64,000 nucleotides of DNA. Source: Metaclostridioides mangenotii. GTDB lineage: Bacteria; Bacillota; Clostridia; Peptostreptococcales; Peptostreptococcaceae. This document shows positions 8,186 through 17,958 of this stretch, in pieces; positions within the stretch are counted from its first letter, which is position 1, and the number at the start of each line of letters is the position of its first letter. The translations under genes were made by a program, and so were the position numbers. The DNA is taken from contig NZ_JAGGJX010000001.1 of assembly GCF_017873185.1 (NCBI RefSeq), positions 682,001 to 746,000 on the forward strand. The letters are read 5' to 3'. The notes beneath the pieces were generated by a model that saw only the letters and a list, made by a program, of their open reading frames with translations, searched no databases and had not been told where the DNA came from.

Positions 8186-9553
8186 TTATATAGCTTTATT
8201 TTGATCTATCATCAACTGCTTTTGACGCTTTAATTCCTTGTTAACTACATATCCAGTAAGAATTACCGCAATTAAATCTGATAACGGTTGAGCCATCCAA
8301 ACTCCTTTTAACCCCATAAATCTCGGAAGTATAATTATAAATGGTATCAATAGTATAACCTGTCTAAGTAAGCTAAGTATCATTGACATCTTAGCCTTAC
8401 CTATTGACTGAATAAATACTCCACCGATAATTGATATCCCTATTATAGGCAACATGAATAGGTATACTCTAAGCCCATTTACAGATATCGCCATAAGCTC
8501 AGGGTCTTTGTTAAATATACCTACGATTGCATGTGGGAATAACTGTACAGCTAAAAATCCAAATGTAAGCAAAATAGTTGCAGCGGCTAGTGATCCCATA
8601 TAGGCTTTCCTAACTCTATCGTATTGTTTAGCACCATAGTTAAATCCAACTATCGGCTGCGCTCCTTGGTTCATTCCAAAAACAGGCATTAAAAAGAACA
8701 TAGCTATTGATGAAACTGTAGCCATAGCCCCTATAGCTAAATCTCCTCCATAACTTTTAAGGGCGTGATTTGATACAACTTGTACCAAACTAGCTGCAAG
8801 CTGCATAGCAAATGAAGACATACCTATTGCAAAAACTGCTTTTACTAGATGGGATTCTAATTTTAAGCTTTTCTTCTCAAACTTTAAGTTAGATTTACCG
8901 CTTACATAGTAAGCTATAGTTAAAACTGCCGTTAAAGCTTGTGATGTAACAGTTGCTATAGCAGCTCCTTTAATACCCATTCCAAAAATAAATATTAAGA
9001 CATAGTCTAAAATTATATTTGTTAAACACCCAACTATCATGATACCAGCAGAAATTGCAGGTGCCCCATCTCCCCTTATAGAGTGATTTAAAGAAAATGC
9101 AAGTAGATTCACTACTGTACCCATTAAAATAATATTTATATATTCCTTTGCATAGAAAATTGTATTTTCACTTGCTCCAAATAAAATTAATATTTGATCT
9201 TGAAAAACAAGTCCTATTATAGTTAAAATAATTCCTACTACCACTGAAAGTGTCATAGCATTTCCAATTAATTTACGTGCATCTTCTACCTTTCCTTCAC
9301 CTAGTTTTAGGGAAATCGTAGTTGTTGTTCCTATTCCTATTAACATACCAAAAGCTAATATTATAGTCATTATAGGCATTGTAACACCAAGACCTGTTAT
9401 AGCCAAAGAGCCTACGCCTTCTATATTTCCTATGAATATTCTATCTACAACATTGTATAAACTATTTACCAACATACCTATTATCGCTGGTATTGAATAT
9501 TTTATCAGAAGTTTGCTAATGCGCTCTGTACCAAGTATTTGTTGACTAACCAT
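8186..9553 (-). CDS. MATE family multidrug / cation antiporter
   Basis: This 455-residue protein has twelve predicted membrane helices in two homologous halves (about 1-225 and 235-450). The MatE family opening is clear: LLIKYSIPAIIGMLVNSLYN then VVDRIFIG. It resembles the clostridial and Bacillus MATE branch that exports drugs or small metabolites with Na+ or H+. I set the start at the ATG at 9553, because AAGGAGG lies 7 nt before it; the ATG at 9586 is upstream of that Shine-Dalgarno site. The gene stands alone, with about 120 bp to the Fic gene downstream. Confidence 0.85.
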   Translation of the reverse strand: MVSQQILGTERISKLLIKYSIPAIIGMLVNSLYNVVDRIFIGNIEGVGSLAITGLGVTMPIMTIILAFGMLIGIGTTTTISLKLGEGKVEDARKLIGNAMTLSVVVGIILTIIGLVFQDQILILFGASENTIFYAKEYINIILMGTVVNLLAFSLNHSIRGDGAPAISAGIMIVGCLTNIILDYVLIFIFGMGIKGAAIATVTSQALTAVLTIAYYVSGKSNLKFEKKSLKLESHLVKAVFAIGMSSFAMQLAASLVQVVSNHALKSYGGDLAIGAMATVSSIAMFFLMPVFGMNQGAQPIVGFNYGAKQYDRVRKAYMGSLAAATILLTFGFLAVQLFPHAIVGIFNKDPELMAISVNGLRVYLFMLPIIGISIIGGVFIQSIGKAKMSMILSLLRQVILLIPFIIILPRFMGLKGVWMAQPLSDLIAVILTGYVVNKELKRQKQLMIDQNKAI

Positions 9554-9724
9554 CCATTGTCCTCCTTGAATAAAATTTTTGAACATGATTCAAGGGAAGC
9601 GAAATGCTCCCCTCTTATCTAAAAAACGTAATTTTATATAACCTCAATTAATTATTATATACTATCTAATTTAAAAAACCAATGGTTAATCCTACTAGAT
9701 TTTCATTTTCAATTGTAAATCAAA

Positions 9725-9763
9725 ACCCTAGCACTACCTCTTTACAAGAGGCTATGCTAGGGT
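9725..9763 (-). terminator. Terminator of the nfnAB operon
   Basis: A two-tier hairpin has an outer stem ACCCTAGCA/TGCTAGGGT (9725-9733, 9755-9763) and an inner stem CCTCTT/AAGAGG (9737-9742, 9746-9751). In the minus direction it ends in a short TTTT. It lies between the end of nfnB and the upstream region of the MATE gene. Confidence 0.75.
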
Positions 9764-9810
9764 AAAAATTTTCTTTATTATTTATATATTTATATTTTTT
9801 TATGTTTCTA

Positions 9811-11205
9811 TTAGTTTTTATTTAAAACATTTTCTTTTAAATATTCATCTATAGATGCAGCAGCTTTTCTACCAGCTCCCATTGCTGATATAACTGTAGC
9901 AGCTCCTGTTACTATATCTCCACCTGCGTAAACACCATCTATTGTCGTATGACCAGACTCATCTGCAACAATACACTTTCTCTTATTTACTTCAAGTCCT
10001 TTAGTAGTTGATGAAATAAGTGGATTTGGGCTAGTACCAAGAGACATTATTACTGTATCCGCCTCTATTTCAAATTCAGATCCTTTTATCTCTATAGGTC
10101 TTCTTCTTCCAGAATCATCTGGCTCTCCTAGCTCCATCTTAACTAATACCATTCCTCTAACATTTCCAGTTTCATCTACTAGAATTTCTTTAGGGTTAGT
10201 AAGAGTATGGAAAACTACTCCTTCTTCTTTTGCGTGGTGAACTTCTTCAATTCTCGCTGGAAGCTCTTTTTCACTTCTTCTGTAAACTATATAAGATTCA
10301 GATCCAAGTCTAAGTGCTGTTCTTGCGGAATCCATTGCAACATTCCCTCCACCTACAGTCACTACTCTTTTACCCGATCTAATCGGTGTATCATAATCTG
10401 CTTTGTAAGCCTTCATTAAGTTTACTCTTGTTAAGTATTCATTTGCTGAAAATACTCCGTTAGCATTTTCACCTGGAATACCCATAAATGAAGGTAATCC
10501 TGCGCCTGATCCTATAAATATAGCATTGTATCCTTCATCTTGTAACTGCTCAATAGTGATTGTTCTACCAACGATTACGTTTGTCTCTAATTCAACGCCA
10601 AGTTTTTTAATGTTTTCTATTTCAGGTTGTACAACTCCGCTCTTTGGAAGTCTAAACTCAGGTATCCCGTAAGTTAAAACTCCTCCTGGTTCGTGCATTG
10701 CTTCAAATATCTTTACAGTATATCCTTTTTTAGCTAAGTCGCCTGCACATGCAAGCCCCGCTGGTCCACTTCCAATAACAGCAACTTTAGCATCCTTTTT
10801 GGGCTCTGTTTCAGAAAGGTTTACATTGTTTTCTCTAGACCAATCTGCAACAAATCTTTCTAGTTTTCCTATTGATACTGGCTCATTTTTTATTCCAACT
10901 ATACAAACACCTTCGCATTGTGTTTCCTGTGGGCAAACTCTACCACAGACTGCAGGTAATGAACTATTTTTTGCAATGGCTTTTGCAGCACCCTCTATAT
11001 CTTTTTCTTTAACCTTTTGTATAAATCCTGGTATATCAACGCTAACTGGACAGCCTTCAACACATCTAGGCTTTTTACATCCAAGACATCTTTGCGCTTC
11101 TTCAACCGCTTCTTCTATATTATATCCTAGACAAACCTCATCAAAGTTTGTAGCTCTAACCTTAGGATCTTGTTCTCTAACTGGCACTCTAACTTTTGCA
11201 CTCAT
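9811..11205 (-). CDS. nfnB: NfnB, large subunit of NADH-dependent ferredoxin:NADP+ oxidoreductase
   Basis: This 464-residue protein belongs to the glutamate synthase small-subunit family. Two four-cysteine clusters at about residues 40-57 (CLGCKKPRCVEGCP) and 92-106 (CGRVCPQETQCEGVC) bind two [4Fe-4S] centres. A first dinucleotide site (GSGPAGLACAGDLAKKG, about 145) binds FAD and a second (GGGNVAMDSA, about 285) binds NADPH. On its own it could be called GltD-like. Its one-base TAATG overlap with a PyrK-like flavoprotein gene identifies the NfnAB pair. That complex performs flavin-based electron bifurcation, exchanging electrons among NADPH, NADH and ferredoxin in the cytosol. GGGGGTG 7 nt before the start lies inside the upstream gene, consistent with coupling. 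Confidence 0.9.
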   Translation of the reverse strand: MSAKVRVPVREQDPKVRATNFDEVCLGYNIEEAVEEAQRCLGCKKPRCVEGCPVSVDIPGFIQKVKEKDIEGAAKAIAKNSSLPAVCGRVCPQETQCEGVCIVGIKNEPVSIGKLERFVADWSRENNVNLSETEPKKDAKVAVIGSGPAGLACAGDLAKKGYTVKIFEAMHEPGGVLTYGIPEFRLPKSGVVQPEIENIKKLGVELETNVIVGRTITIEQLQDEGYNAIFIGSGAGLPSFMGIPGENANGVFSANEYLTRVNLMKAYKADYDTPIRSGKRVVTVGGGNVAMDSARTALRLGSESYIVYRRSEKELPARIEEVHHAKEEGVVFHTLTNPKEILVDETGNVRGMVLVKMELGEPDDSGRRRPIEIKGSEFEIEADTVIMSLGTSPNPLISSTTKGLEVNKRKCIVADESGHTTIDGVYAGGDIVTGAATVISAMGAGRKAAASIDEYLKENVLNKN

Positions 11206-12098
11206 TACTTGTCACCCCCACACTCACAATTAGCATGGTGACTGTTACCACCATCTTCAGACTCTAAAGCTGCTTTTCCTTCTTGAGTCTTATACATTCC
11301 TTGTCTTCTCATCGCTTCATCAAAGTCAACTAAATGTCCATCAAACTCTGGTCCGTCTACACATGCAAATTTAATTTCGTCACCAATTCTTACTCTACAT
11401 GCTCCACACATACCAGTTCCGTCTACCATTATTGTATTTAAACTAACTGTTGTAGGTATATTTAACTCTTTAGTCAATAGACATACAAACTTCATCATGA
11501 TCATAGGCCCAATTGCTATTATATGATCGTATTTTTTACCTTGATTTTCGACTAAATCTCTAATTAAATCAGGAATTCTACCATTAAATCCATATGTTCC
11601 ATCATCAGTTGCAACATAAACGTTTTTGGCAACTGTTTTCATTTGATCTTCTAAAATTACTAAATCTTTAGTTCTAGAGCCTATTATAACATCTACATCT
11701 AGTCCATTTTCTTTAAACCACTTTACTTGTGGGTATACTGGAGCAGAACCAACACCACCTGCTACAAACAGAATGTTTTGTTTCTTTAACTCATCTATAT
11801 CTTCATGAATATACTCACTTGGCTGCCCCAATGGACCTACAAAGTCCATAACATATTCATTTTCTTCATATTGAGCTAATTTTTTAGTTGATGATCCAAC
11901 GCTTTGGAAAACTATAGTTACTGTTCCTTTTTCACTATCGTAATCAGCTATGGTAAGGGGAACTCTTTCACCTTTCTCATCAGTCTTGATTATGATAAAT
12001 TGACCTGGCTTAGCAGATTTCGCAACTCTAGGAGCTTCAATATCCATTAAGTAAATGTTATCTGTAAGTTCTCTTTTGCTAACTATCTTGTAACTCAT
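11205..12098 (-). CDS. nfnA: NfnA, small subunit of NADH-dependent ferredoxin:NADP+ oxidoreductase
   Basis: This 297-residue protein is a ferredoxin-NADP reductase-type flavoprotein like PyrK and the sulfide dehydrogenase subunit. The FAD-binding barrel has RVPLTIADYD at about residue 45, the NAD-binding half has AGGVGSAPVYPQVKWF at about residue 110, and a [2Fe-2S] cluster is carried by the cysteines of GTGMCGACRVRI plus the following FACVDGPEF. A short Cys/His-rich tail (HHANCECGGDK) ends the protein. It is the first gene of the nfnAB pair and the stop overlaps the nfnB start. GGAG stands 9 nt before the ATG. Confidence 0.9.
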   Translation of the reverse strand: MSYKIVSKRELTDNIYLMDIEAPRVAKSAKPGQFIIIKTDEKGERVPLTIADYDSEKGTVTIVFQSVGSSTKKLAQYEENEYVMDFVGPLGQPSEYIHEDIDELKKQNILFVAGGVGSAPVYPQVKWFKENGLDVDVIIGSRTKDLVILEDQMKTVAKNVYVATDDGTYGFNGRIPDLIRDLVENQGKKYDHIIAIGPMIMMKFVCLLTKELNIPTTVSLNTIMVDGTGMCGACRVRIGDEIKFACVDGPEFDGHLVDFDEAMRRQGMYKTQEGKAALESEDGGNSHHANCECGGDK

Positions 12099-12424
12099 CT
12101 CTCAACTCTCCATTCTAAAAAATATATTTTTTAACTCACATCATAATAAAAAACTTAAACAAAAAATATAAATTCAGACATAAAGCTGCAAAGACTAATT
12201 TAAATTAACTAATGTGTCTGCATTAAAATGATAAAATAAGTTAATTCTAGTTTTATGTCATGATCTTGTTTAATTAGAAATTTAACTATATACTCAACTA
12301 TGATTATACTATATTTTTTTGTTTTTGTAATATAAAAATATATATTTACTTGAGACAATTTTTATAATAACATAATGAATAAGAAGGGTTTTAAAAATTC
12401 TACTATTAAATGGAGGCGGTTAAT
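12099..12424. other. Divergent promoter region between nfnA and the sulfurtransferase
   Basis: About 325 bp separate two divergent genes. An imperfect inverted repeat (CAGACA at 12175-12180 with TGTCTG at 12215-12220) spans an AT palindrome (TAATTTAAATTA). It could be a regulator site, but I cannot match it to a known operator. Confidence 0.4.
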
Positions 12425-13276
12425 TTGAACAACACAATATCAGCAAAAAGACTAATTGACATTTTAGATAAAGAAGACAATTTAGTTGTTATAGACTGTA
12501 GATTTGATTTAATAAATAGAACTTACGGAATAGACTCTTATAAAAAAGGCCATATCCCAGGTAGTTTTATACTAGACCTTGATAAAGATTTGTCTAAACC
12601 AGCCGAAAAGCACGGTGGCAAAAATCCAATCCAGGATCCGTATATTTTGAAAGAAAAGCTAGAAAAATTAGGTATCGATAATGACACTACTGTAATTGCT
12701 TATGATGATGGAGATTTAAACGGTGCCTCAAGACTGTTCTTTCAGTTAAAATATATGGGACTAAAAAATATATATGTACTAGATGGCGGACTTACATCGT
12801 ATATAAAAAACGGTGGCAAAATTGAAACAAAGATTAATGAACCACAAGTGGTTGGAAAAACTCTAGATGTGAATGTAGATGACAGCTTGGTAGTACCTAT
12901 GGAATATGTGAAATCTAAACTTTACAGTGATGAAACAGTGATTGTGGATTGCCGTTCAAACGAAAGATACCAAGGTATCACAGAACCAGCATACGAAAAA
13001 GCCGGGCACATACCTAGTGCGAAAAATTATTTCTGCAAGGATCTTTTAAATAATAACTATGACGAAGGATCGCTTAAAGATATTGAATTCTTAAAAAACC
13101 ATTTTGAGGAGTTAAATAAATACAGCGAGATAATACTATCATGCGGTTCTGGAATTTCTGCATGTGTGGACAGTCTTGCACTTAGAGAATTAGATATCCC
13201 ACATAAAATATATATTGGGAGCTTCAGCGATTGGATAAGTTACGAGGGAAACTCAATAATGGTAGGCGAAGAGTAA
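12425..13276 (+). CDS. Sulfurtransferase, tandem rhodanese (3-mercaptopyruvate type)
   Basis: This 283-residue protein has two rhodanese domains in tandem (about 1-130 and 150-280). The second carries the catalytic loop CGSGISA with its active cysteine near residue 240. CG[S/T]GxxA loops are typical of 3-mercaptopyruvate sulfurtransferases, whereas thiosulfate sulfurtransferases usually have a CRxGx[R/T] loop. It probably moves sulfane sulfur to cyanide, thioredoxin or a thiol acceptor in the cytosol. I chose the TTG at 12425, 8 nt after GGAGG; the ATG at 12410 overlaps that ribosome binding site. It is a single-gene unit with its own strong terminator. Confidence 0.85.
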   Translation: MNNTISAKRLIDILDKEDNLVVIDCRFDLINRTYGIDSYKKGHIPGSFILDLDKDLSKPAEKHGGKNPIQDPYILKEKLEKLGIDNDTTVIAYDDGDLNGASRLFFQLKYMGLKNIYVLDGGLTSYIKNGGKIETKINEPQVVGKTLDVNVDDSLVVPMEYVKSKLYSDETVIVDCRSNERYQGITEPAYEKAGHIPSAKNYFCKDLLNNNYDEGSLKDIEFLKNHFEELNKYSEIILSCGSGISACVDSLALRELDIPHKIYIGSFSDWISYEGNSIMVGEE

Positions 13277-13319
13277 ATGTTGGGTCAAGCCCTGTGATCG
13301 TACATAATATAAATTTTCT

Positions 13320-13352
13320 AAGTCATAGACATAGTCTATGACTTATTTTTTT
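13320..13352 (+). terminator. Terminator of the sulfurtransferase gene
   Basis: A perfect 11-bp stem (AAGTCATAGAC at 13320-13330, GTCTATGACTT at 13334-13344) has a three-base loop and is followed by a run of seven T. Confidence 0.9.
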
Positions 13353-13416
13353 AGGAACTTTGATCTATCCTTTTTTTAGAAGCTTTAATTAATCCTTTTA
13401 CTATTACTTCGAAATT

Positions 13417-15027
13417 CTAATAAACCGCCACACATCCATCGCAACGCGATTCTGTTCCACAAGCATAGCTACCATGCTCGTTTTTTATTATTATCTGTCC
13501 TCTTCCCATGTTTAGATTATCATATATCACTTTGACATCATGACCTTTTTTTGCTAAGTCGTAAATTAAATTTATAGGCATCTCGTGCTCCACTTCTATT
13601 TCTTTATCTTTGATCCACTGCCATCTTGGTGCATCTAGAGCATCTTGTGGATTTAATCCAAAGTCTATCATATTGCTTAAAACTTGAATGTGACCTTGTG
13701 GTTGCATAAATTTCCCCATAACTCCAAATGCTCCTACAGCTTCTGAATCCTTACTTAGAAATCCTGGGATTATAGTGTGGTAAGGTTTTTTCAATGGCGC
13801 TACTACATTGTGATGCTCCGGATCTAAGCTAAAGTTATTTCCTCTATTGTGTAGAGCTATTCCTGTTTCCGGAATTACTATTCCAGATCCAAAATCCATG
13901 TAGTTGCTTTGTATATAAGAGACCATATTTCCGTCTTTGTCTGCACTACATAAATACACGGTTCCACCACAGTATGGATCTCCGGATTCCGGTTGAATTG
14001 CTTTATCTTTTATTAATTCTCTTCTTTTATCTGCGTAGCTTTGATTTAGTAAAGCCTCTAGTTCTAATTTCATGTGTTTTATATCTGTTACATAAGTCTT
14101 TGTGTCTGCAAATGCTAGTTTTAAACTTTCAATAATTTTATGTAAATTATCGCTATCTTCTCTCGATCCATTTAAATCGAATCCTTTTAATATATTAAGT
14201 GCCATAAGCACTGTTAATCCATGTCCGTTTGGGGGTATTTCTGATACCGTGTATCCCCTGTAATCTGTAGTAATCGGTTCAACCCACTCTGGATAAAATT
14301 GCTCTAAGTCCGACTTTCGTATAAATCCATCGTATTTTTTAGAAAAAGCATCTATCTTCTCAGCTATACTTCCTCTATAAAAACTCTCTGCATTAGTTTT
14401 AGCAATTTCCTCAAGAGTCCTAGCCTGATCTTCACATTTGAAAATTTCACCAGCTACAGGTGCTCTACCATTTTTAGAGAATGTGTCGAACCAAGGTTCA
14501 AATTCCTCACCTTTAAACTCTTTTTTGTAAAGCTTGTAGTCTTTTTCCCATATTTTTGCAACGGTTGGCGACACTACAAATCCTTCTCTTGCATAATTAA
14601 TTGCCGGCTTTAAACAGTCCATCAATGAAAGATTCCCAAATTTCTTATTTAGCTCAGCCCAAGCTGCAGGTATTCCAGGTACTGTTACAGGTTTTAAACC
14701 GTACTTTGGCATTTCATCTAATCCTTTAAAGTTATCAAGCGTCATCTTTTCTGGAGCAAAGCCACTTGAGTTAAGGCCGTAAAGCTTTTTTTCTTCTTCT
14801 ATCCAAACGAGCGCATATGCGTCTCCTCCTATGCCGTTGTTTACTGGTTCGACTACTGCAGAAGCCGCGGCAGTTGCTACAGCTGCATCAACTGCATTTC
14901 CTCCCATTTTCAGTATTTCTAATCCTACTTGTGATGATAATGGTACTGAAGTAGCCACAGCTCCACTTTTTCCAAAGACAACATTTCTCTTTGAATTGTA
15001 TACATGATTCTCAACGTCAAACTTCAT
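13417..15027 (-). CDS. Gamma-glutamyltransferase family protein, cytosolic (YwrD-like)
   Basis: This 536-residue Ntn hydrolase is made as a proenzyme that cleaves itself before a catalytic Thr. The Thr is visible at about residue 353 (GGTVYLCSADKDGN), aligning with the T-T-H-Y-S site of classical enzymes, although the usual TTHYS context is replaced. This variant context and the missing signal peptide match the Bacillus YwrD branch rather than secreted Ggt. It would hydrolyse or transfer the gamma-glutamyl group of glutathione-like or gamma-glutamyl compounds inside the cell. The start is the ATG at 15027, 7 nt after GGGAGG; the ATG at 15042 lies upstream of this site. Adjacent sulfur metabolism (the sulfurtransferase) is suggestive only. 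Confidence 0.85.
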   Translation of the reverse strand: MKFDVENHVYNSKRNVVFGKSGAVATSVPLSSQVGLEILKMGGNAVDAAVATAAASAVVEPVNNGIGGDAYALVWIEEEKKLYGLNSSGFAPEKMTLDNFKGLDEMPKYGLKPVTVPGIPAAWAELNKKFGNLSLMDCLKPAINYAREGFVVSPTVAKIWEKDYKLYKKEFKGEEFEPWFDTFSKNGRAPVAGEIFKCEDQARTLEEIAKTNAESFYRGSIAEKIDAFSKKYDGFIRKSDLEQFYPEWVEPITTDYRGYTVSEIPPNGHGLTVLMALNILKGFDLNGSREDSDNLHKIIESLKLAFADTKTYVTDIKHMKLELEALLNQSYADKRRELIKDKAIQPESGDPYCGGTVYLCSADKDGNMVSYIQSNYMDFGSGIVIPETGIALHNRGNNFSLDPEHHNVVAPLKKPYHTIIPGFLSKDSEAVGAFGVMGKFMQPQGHIQVLSNMIDFGLNPQDALDAPRWQWIKDKEIEVEHEMPINLIYDLAKKGHDVKVIYDNLNMGRGQIIIKNEHGSYACGTESRCDGCVAVY

Positions 15028-15085
15028 CCAACTACCTCCCAATTAAATTATATTCTATAGTACTTATAGATTTATTATATACTAA

Positions 15086-15137
15086 AAAAGAAGGGTTGTC
15101 TCCGTCAGTTACATACTACGGAAACAACCCTTCTTTT
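15086..15137. terminator. Strong hairpin terminator after the BceAB-type operon
   Basis: A 14-bp perfect outer stem (15086-15099 with 15124-15137) carries GAAGGGTTGT/ACAACCCTTC and ends in AAAA/TTTT, with an inner TCCGT/ACGGA pair. It ends the minus-strand permease operon. Confidence 0.85.
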
Positions 15138-15172
15138 AAGGTTCTTCACTATTTTAATTGATTGTTTATTTC

Positions 15173-17110
15173 TTATTCTATAATAAGTTTTTTTGCGTAT
15201 TTTAAAGTTGCTATATAATACAGGAAGTAACCTATATAATAAACTAAAAGAGTTATTGTTATAGGTACTACTATTGAATTTGATAAAAGTCTTTGTGTTA
15301 TAGTCATTGCAAATATATTGTGAATAGTTCCTACAAACAGTGGAAGTAAAAATACTAGTCTAAGCTGTTTAGATAGAATTTTTTCTATATCTTTGTTGCT
15401 TGCTCCAATTTTTTTAAGCATTATATATCTATCTTTATCGTCGTATATATCTGATAATTGTTTTAAAAATATAATACTTCCTGTACAAAGCATAAATACT
15501 ACAGCTAAAAACATTCCTATAAACAATACTAATCCAATTGAATTATACATACCATTGTAGTTTTCCACATATGATGAAAAATTAAAAGGATATTCTGAAG
15601 TATAACTACTATCCATAAGTTTTCTTAGATCTGTAGATAATTCTTCTGAGTTGGTTTTATTATTTACATCTACAAGTCTTATTTCTCTTTCTTCACCATC
15701 TTTTAAAAGTTTATTGAAAACACTATCTTTAACTACAGTTAATGAATATGTAGTATTAGTATTGATCTTTGTATTTTGAATTTCATCAAGTATTTTGAAT
15801 TTGTAAACTTTATCGCTTTTATTTTCAAAAGGAATTAATTTTAAATCATTTCCATTTGCTTTTTCAAAATTTTTAGCAACCATACTATTCGATATAATTA
15901 TAGCTTCATCGTCTGACCCTATTCCTGTAAAGCTCTCTTTTTGGTAGTCCATCAAATCCTTAAAGTCACTCTCTCTAATTATATCTGTATCGCTCCCTGA
16001 TGAGATAGGTTTTCCAGTACCCTTTCTCACAGAGTTATACTTATCGTTATAAGATAATAGTTTTACTTTTTTATCAAATATTACTTTATTTTTATCATCA
16101 TATTTTTTTAATATTTTATCAACTTGTGTATTTACACTGTCATTAGATACATTCACAACAAAACTGTACTTATAATCTTCTTTTAAGATACTGCTTATAT
16201 TGTAGTAAAATGATGTTGTAAGCCCAAATACTGTTGCACTAACTGCAATAAGTATAGCAATAGTAGCAAGTATCTTGCTGTTTTTTTGTATCTTATATCT
16301 AAGTTCTGAAAATGCTACTAGGTTTCTTCCCTTGTAATAATATTTTTTATTTTTGTTAATTATATTTATTATCAAACTTACAGCTGATGAAAAGAACAAA
16401 AATGTTCCAGGTATTACAGGTATTAATATTAAAAATACAGAATCTATATGATTTTCTATAAACTTCCCAGTTGCCATATAGTAAGCTATCAAAATTAAAA
16501 CTGTACCCAGTATACCTTTAATCGTAGTCGATTTACCACTTGACACTTTTTCTGGAGCTTTTTTAAATAGATCGATAAGTTTTTTATTTCTTATAACTAA
16601 AAAGTTTCTAACTCCAATAACTATAAAAATTATCAAAAATATCAAGACAGTTTGAATCAACGCCATAAAACTAAACGACATTTTTACTACTACCATTTGG
16701 TTCATTAATTTCATAAGCATCATTGTTATAAGCTTTGAAAATAAAAATCCAAAGACGACTCCTATTACAGTTGCCACAAATCCCATAATTATTGTTTCTA
16801 GTAAAAATATTTGTCCTATTTTATTCTTTCTCATACCAAGCAGACTATAGGTACCTACTTCTTGAGTTCTTCTGTTTATAAAAAATGAATTTGAATAGTA
16901 TATAAATAGAAAAACAAATCCTGCTATTATTATAGATCCTACATTTACAGCTGCAGAAACTTTAACTCCTGCAGAGTTTAATGCCTCATTATACTGAATA
17001 GATTTAAAACTAAAAAATATAAATACACAAAACACTATCGATGCAAAGTACATTGTGTAATTTGAAACGCTATTTTTTAAGTTCTTTATAGAAATATTAT
17101 AAAGTTTCAT
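15173..17110 (-). CDS. BceB-type ABC transporter permease (FtsX family)
   Basis: This 645-residue protein has the ten-helix layout of BceB permeases: one N-terminal helix (about 18-38), a three-helix FtsX block (about 55-170), two pairs in the middle, a large extracellular domain of about 200 residues (about 300-520) and a C-terminal three-helix block. BceAB-type transporters detect and remove peptide antibiotics such as bacitracin or lantibiotics from lipid II-cycle targets, and they also signal to a cognate histidine kinase. Its start overlaps the ATPase gene by 14 bp. The two-component system that would control it lies divergently upstream. Confidence 0.88.
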   Translation of the reverse strand: MKLYNISIKNLKNSVSNYTMYFASIVFCVFIFFSFKSIQYNEALNSAGVKVSAAVNVGSIIIAGFVFLFIYYSNSFFINRRTQEVGTYSLLGMRKNKIGQIFLLETIIMGFVATVIGVVFGFLFSKLITMMLMKLMNQMVVVKMSFSFMALIQTVLIFLIIFIVIGVRNFLVIRNKKLIDLFKKAPEKVSSGKSTTIKGILGTVLILIAYYMATGKFIENHIDSVFLILIPVIPGTFLFFSSAVSLIINIINKNKKYYYKGRNLVAFSELRYKIQKNSKILATIAILIAVSATVFGLTTSFYYNISSILKEDYKYSFVVNVSNDSVNTQVDKILKKYDDKNKVIFDKKVKLLSYNDKYNSVRKGTGKPISSGSDTDIIRESDFKDLMDYQKESFTGIGSDDEAIIISNSMVAKNFEKANGNDLKLIPFENKSDKVYKFKILDEIQNTKINTNTTYSLTVVKDSVFNKLLKDGEEREIRLVDVNNKTNSEELSTDLRKLMDSSYTSEYPFNFSSYVENYNGMYNSIGLVLFIGMFLAVVFMLCTGSIIFLKQLSDIYDDKDRYIMLKKIGASNKDIEKILSKQLRLVFLLPLFVGTIHNIFAMTITQRLLSNSIVVPITITLLVYYIGYFLYYIATLKYAKKLIIE

Positions 17111-17864
17111 TTTTATCTACCCCCACAAGCATTGCTGATGTATCCATAATTTTGTGGTAAAATTCATTTGTACTATCGCCTTTAACTAATTCTGTAAATA
17201 TAATACCGTCTTTTATAAAAAGTATTCTGTCACAGTAACTGGCACTTACAGCATCATGAGTTACCATTAATATAGTGGTTTTGTTCTCTTTGTTTAAATT
17301 AGAAAAAGATTGAAGCAACTCTTTGGCAGACTTTGAGTCCAAAGCTCCTGTCGGCTCATCTGCAAGTACTAGCGATGGCTTTCCTACAATAGCTCTACAC
17401 ACTGCACCTCTTTGCTTCTGCCCTCCTGATACTTCATTTGGATATTTGTTTAAAGTATTTTCTATACTTAACGCTTTTGCGACTTCATTAACTCTTGTTT
17501 CTATAACATCTACTTTTTCATTTTGAAGTGCTAAAGGTAACATAATATTCTCTTTTATTGTAAGTGTCTCTAGTAAATTTGAATCTTGAAAAACAAATCC
17601 TAGATGGTCCCTCCTAAAATCTGCTATCCCATTATCATTCATCGAATTTATATCAACTCCATCTATAAATACATTTCCAGAAGTTGGTGCATCTATAGTT
17701 GATATTATATTTAAAAGAGTAGACTTTCCTGCTCCAGATGCACCCATTATACCTATAAACTCTCCCTCTTTCACATTAAAACTTACTCCTTTTAAGGCCT
17801 CATACTTAGCTCCTCTTTTTCCAAATCCTTTTTTTATATCTTCTACAACTAAAATATCTCTCAT
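17097..17864 (-). CDS. BceA-type ABC transporter ATP-binding protein
   Basis: This 255-residue ATPase has a Walker A motif (GASGAGKST) at about residue 43, the signature VSGGQKQR, Walker B LVLADEPTGALD, and a switch His in VTHDA. It is the MacB/LolD-type ATPase that pairs with FtsX-like permeases. The ATG at 17864 follows TAGGAGG by 8 nt; an ATG 60 bp further upstream would run through the promoter region. A weak promoter and a BceR-type operator lie directly upstream. Confidence 0.9.
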   Translation of the reverse strand: MRDILVVEDIKKGFGKRGAKYEALKGVSFNVKEGEFIGIMGASGAGKSTLLNIISTIDAPTSGNVFIDGVDINSMNDNGIADFRRDHLGFVFQDSNLLETLTIKENIMLPLALQNEKVDVIETRVNEVAKALSIENTLNKYPNEVSGGQKQRGAVCRAIVGKPSLVLADEPTGALDSKSAKELLQSFSNLNKENKTTILMVTHDAVSASYCDRILFIKDGIIFTELVKGDSTNEFYHKIMDTSAMLVGVDKNETL

Positions 17865-17894
17865 AAATTTACCTCCTAAGTTAATTATAATAAT

Positions 17895-17958
17895 ATTATA
17901 TCTACCTACATAAAAATAAACCATTCATCTTCATTAAAGTAATGTTACAATTATGTAA
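17895..17958 (-). promoter_or_regulatory. bceAB-type promoter with perfect BceR operator
   Basis: At 17945-17958 lies a perfect inverted repeat TTACA-ATTA-TGTAA, which fits the published BceR-family operator TnACA-N4-TGTAA. Reading toward the ATPase gene, 21 bp separate it from a poor -35 (TGGTTT at 17918-17923), which is 17 bp from an exact TATAAT -10 (17895-17900). A weak -35 with an activator site just upstream is the arrangement known for bceA. A second inverted repeat (ATCTACCTACAT at 17900-17911 and its near-complement at 17953-17965) overlaps the region. Regulation by the adjacent response regulator is inference. Confidence 0.75.
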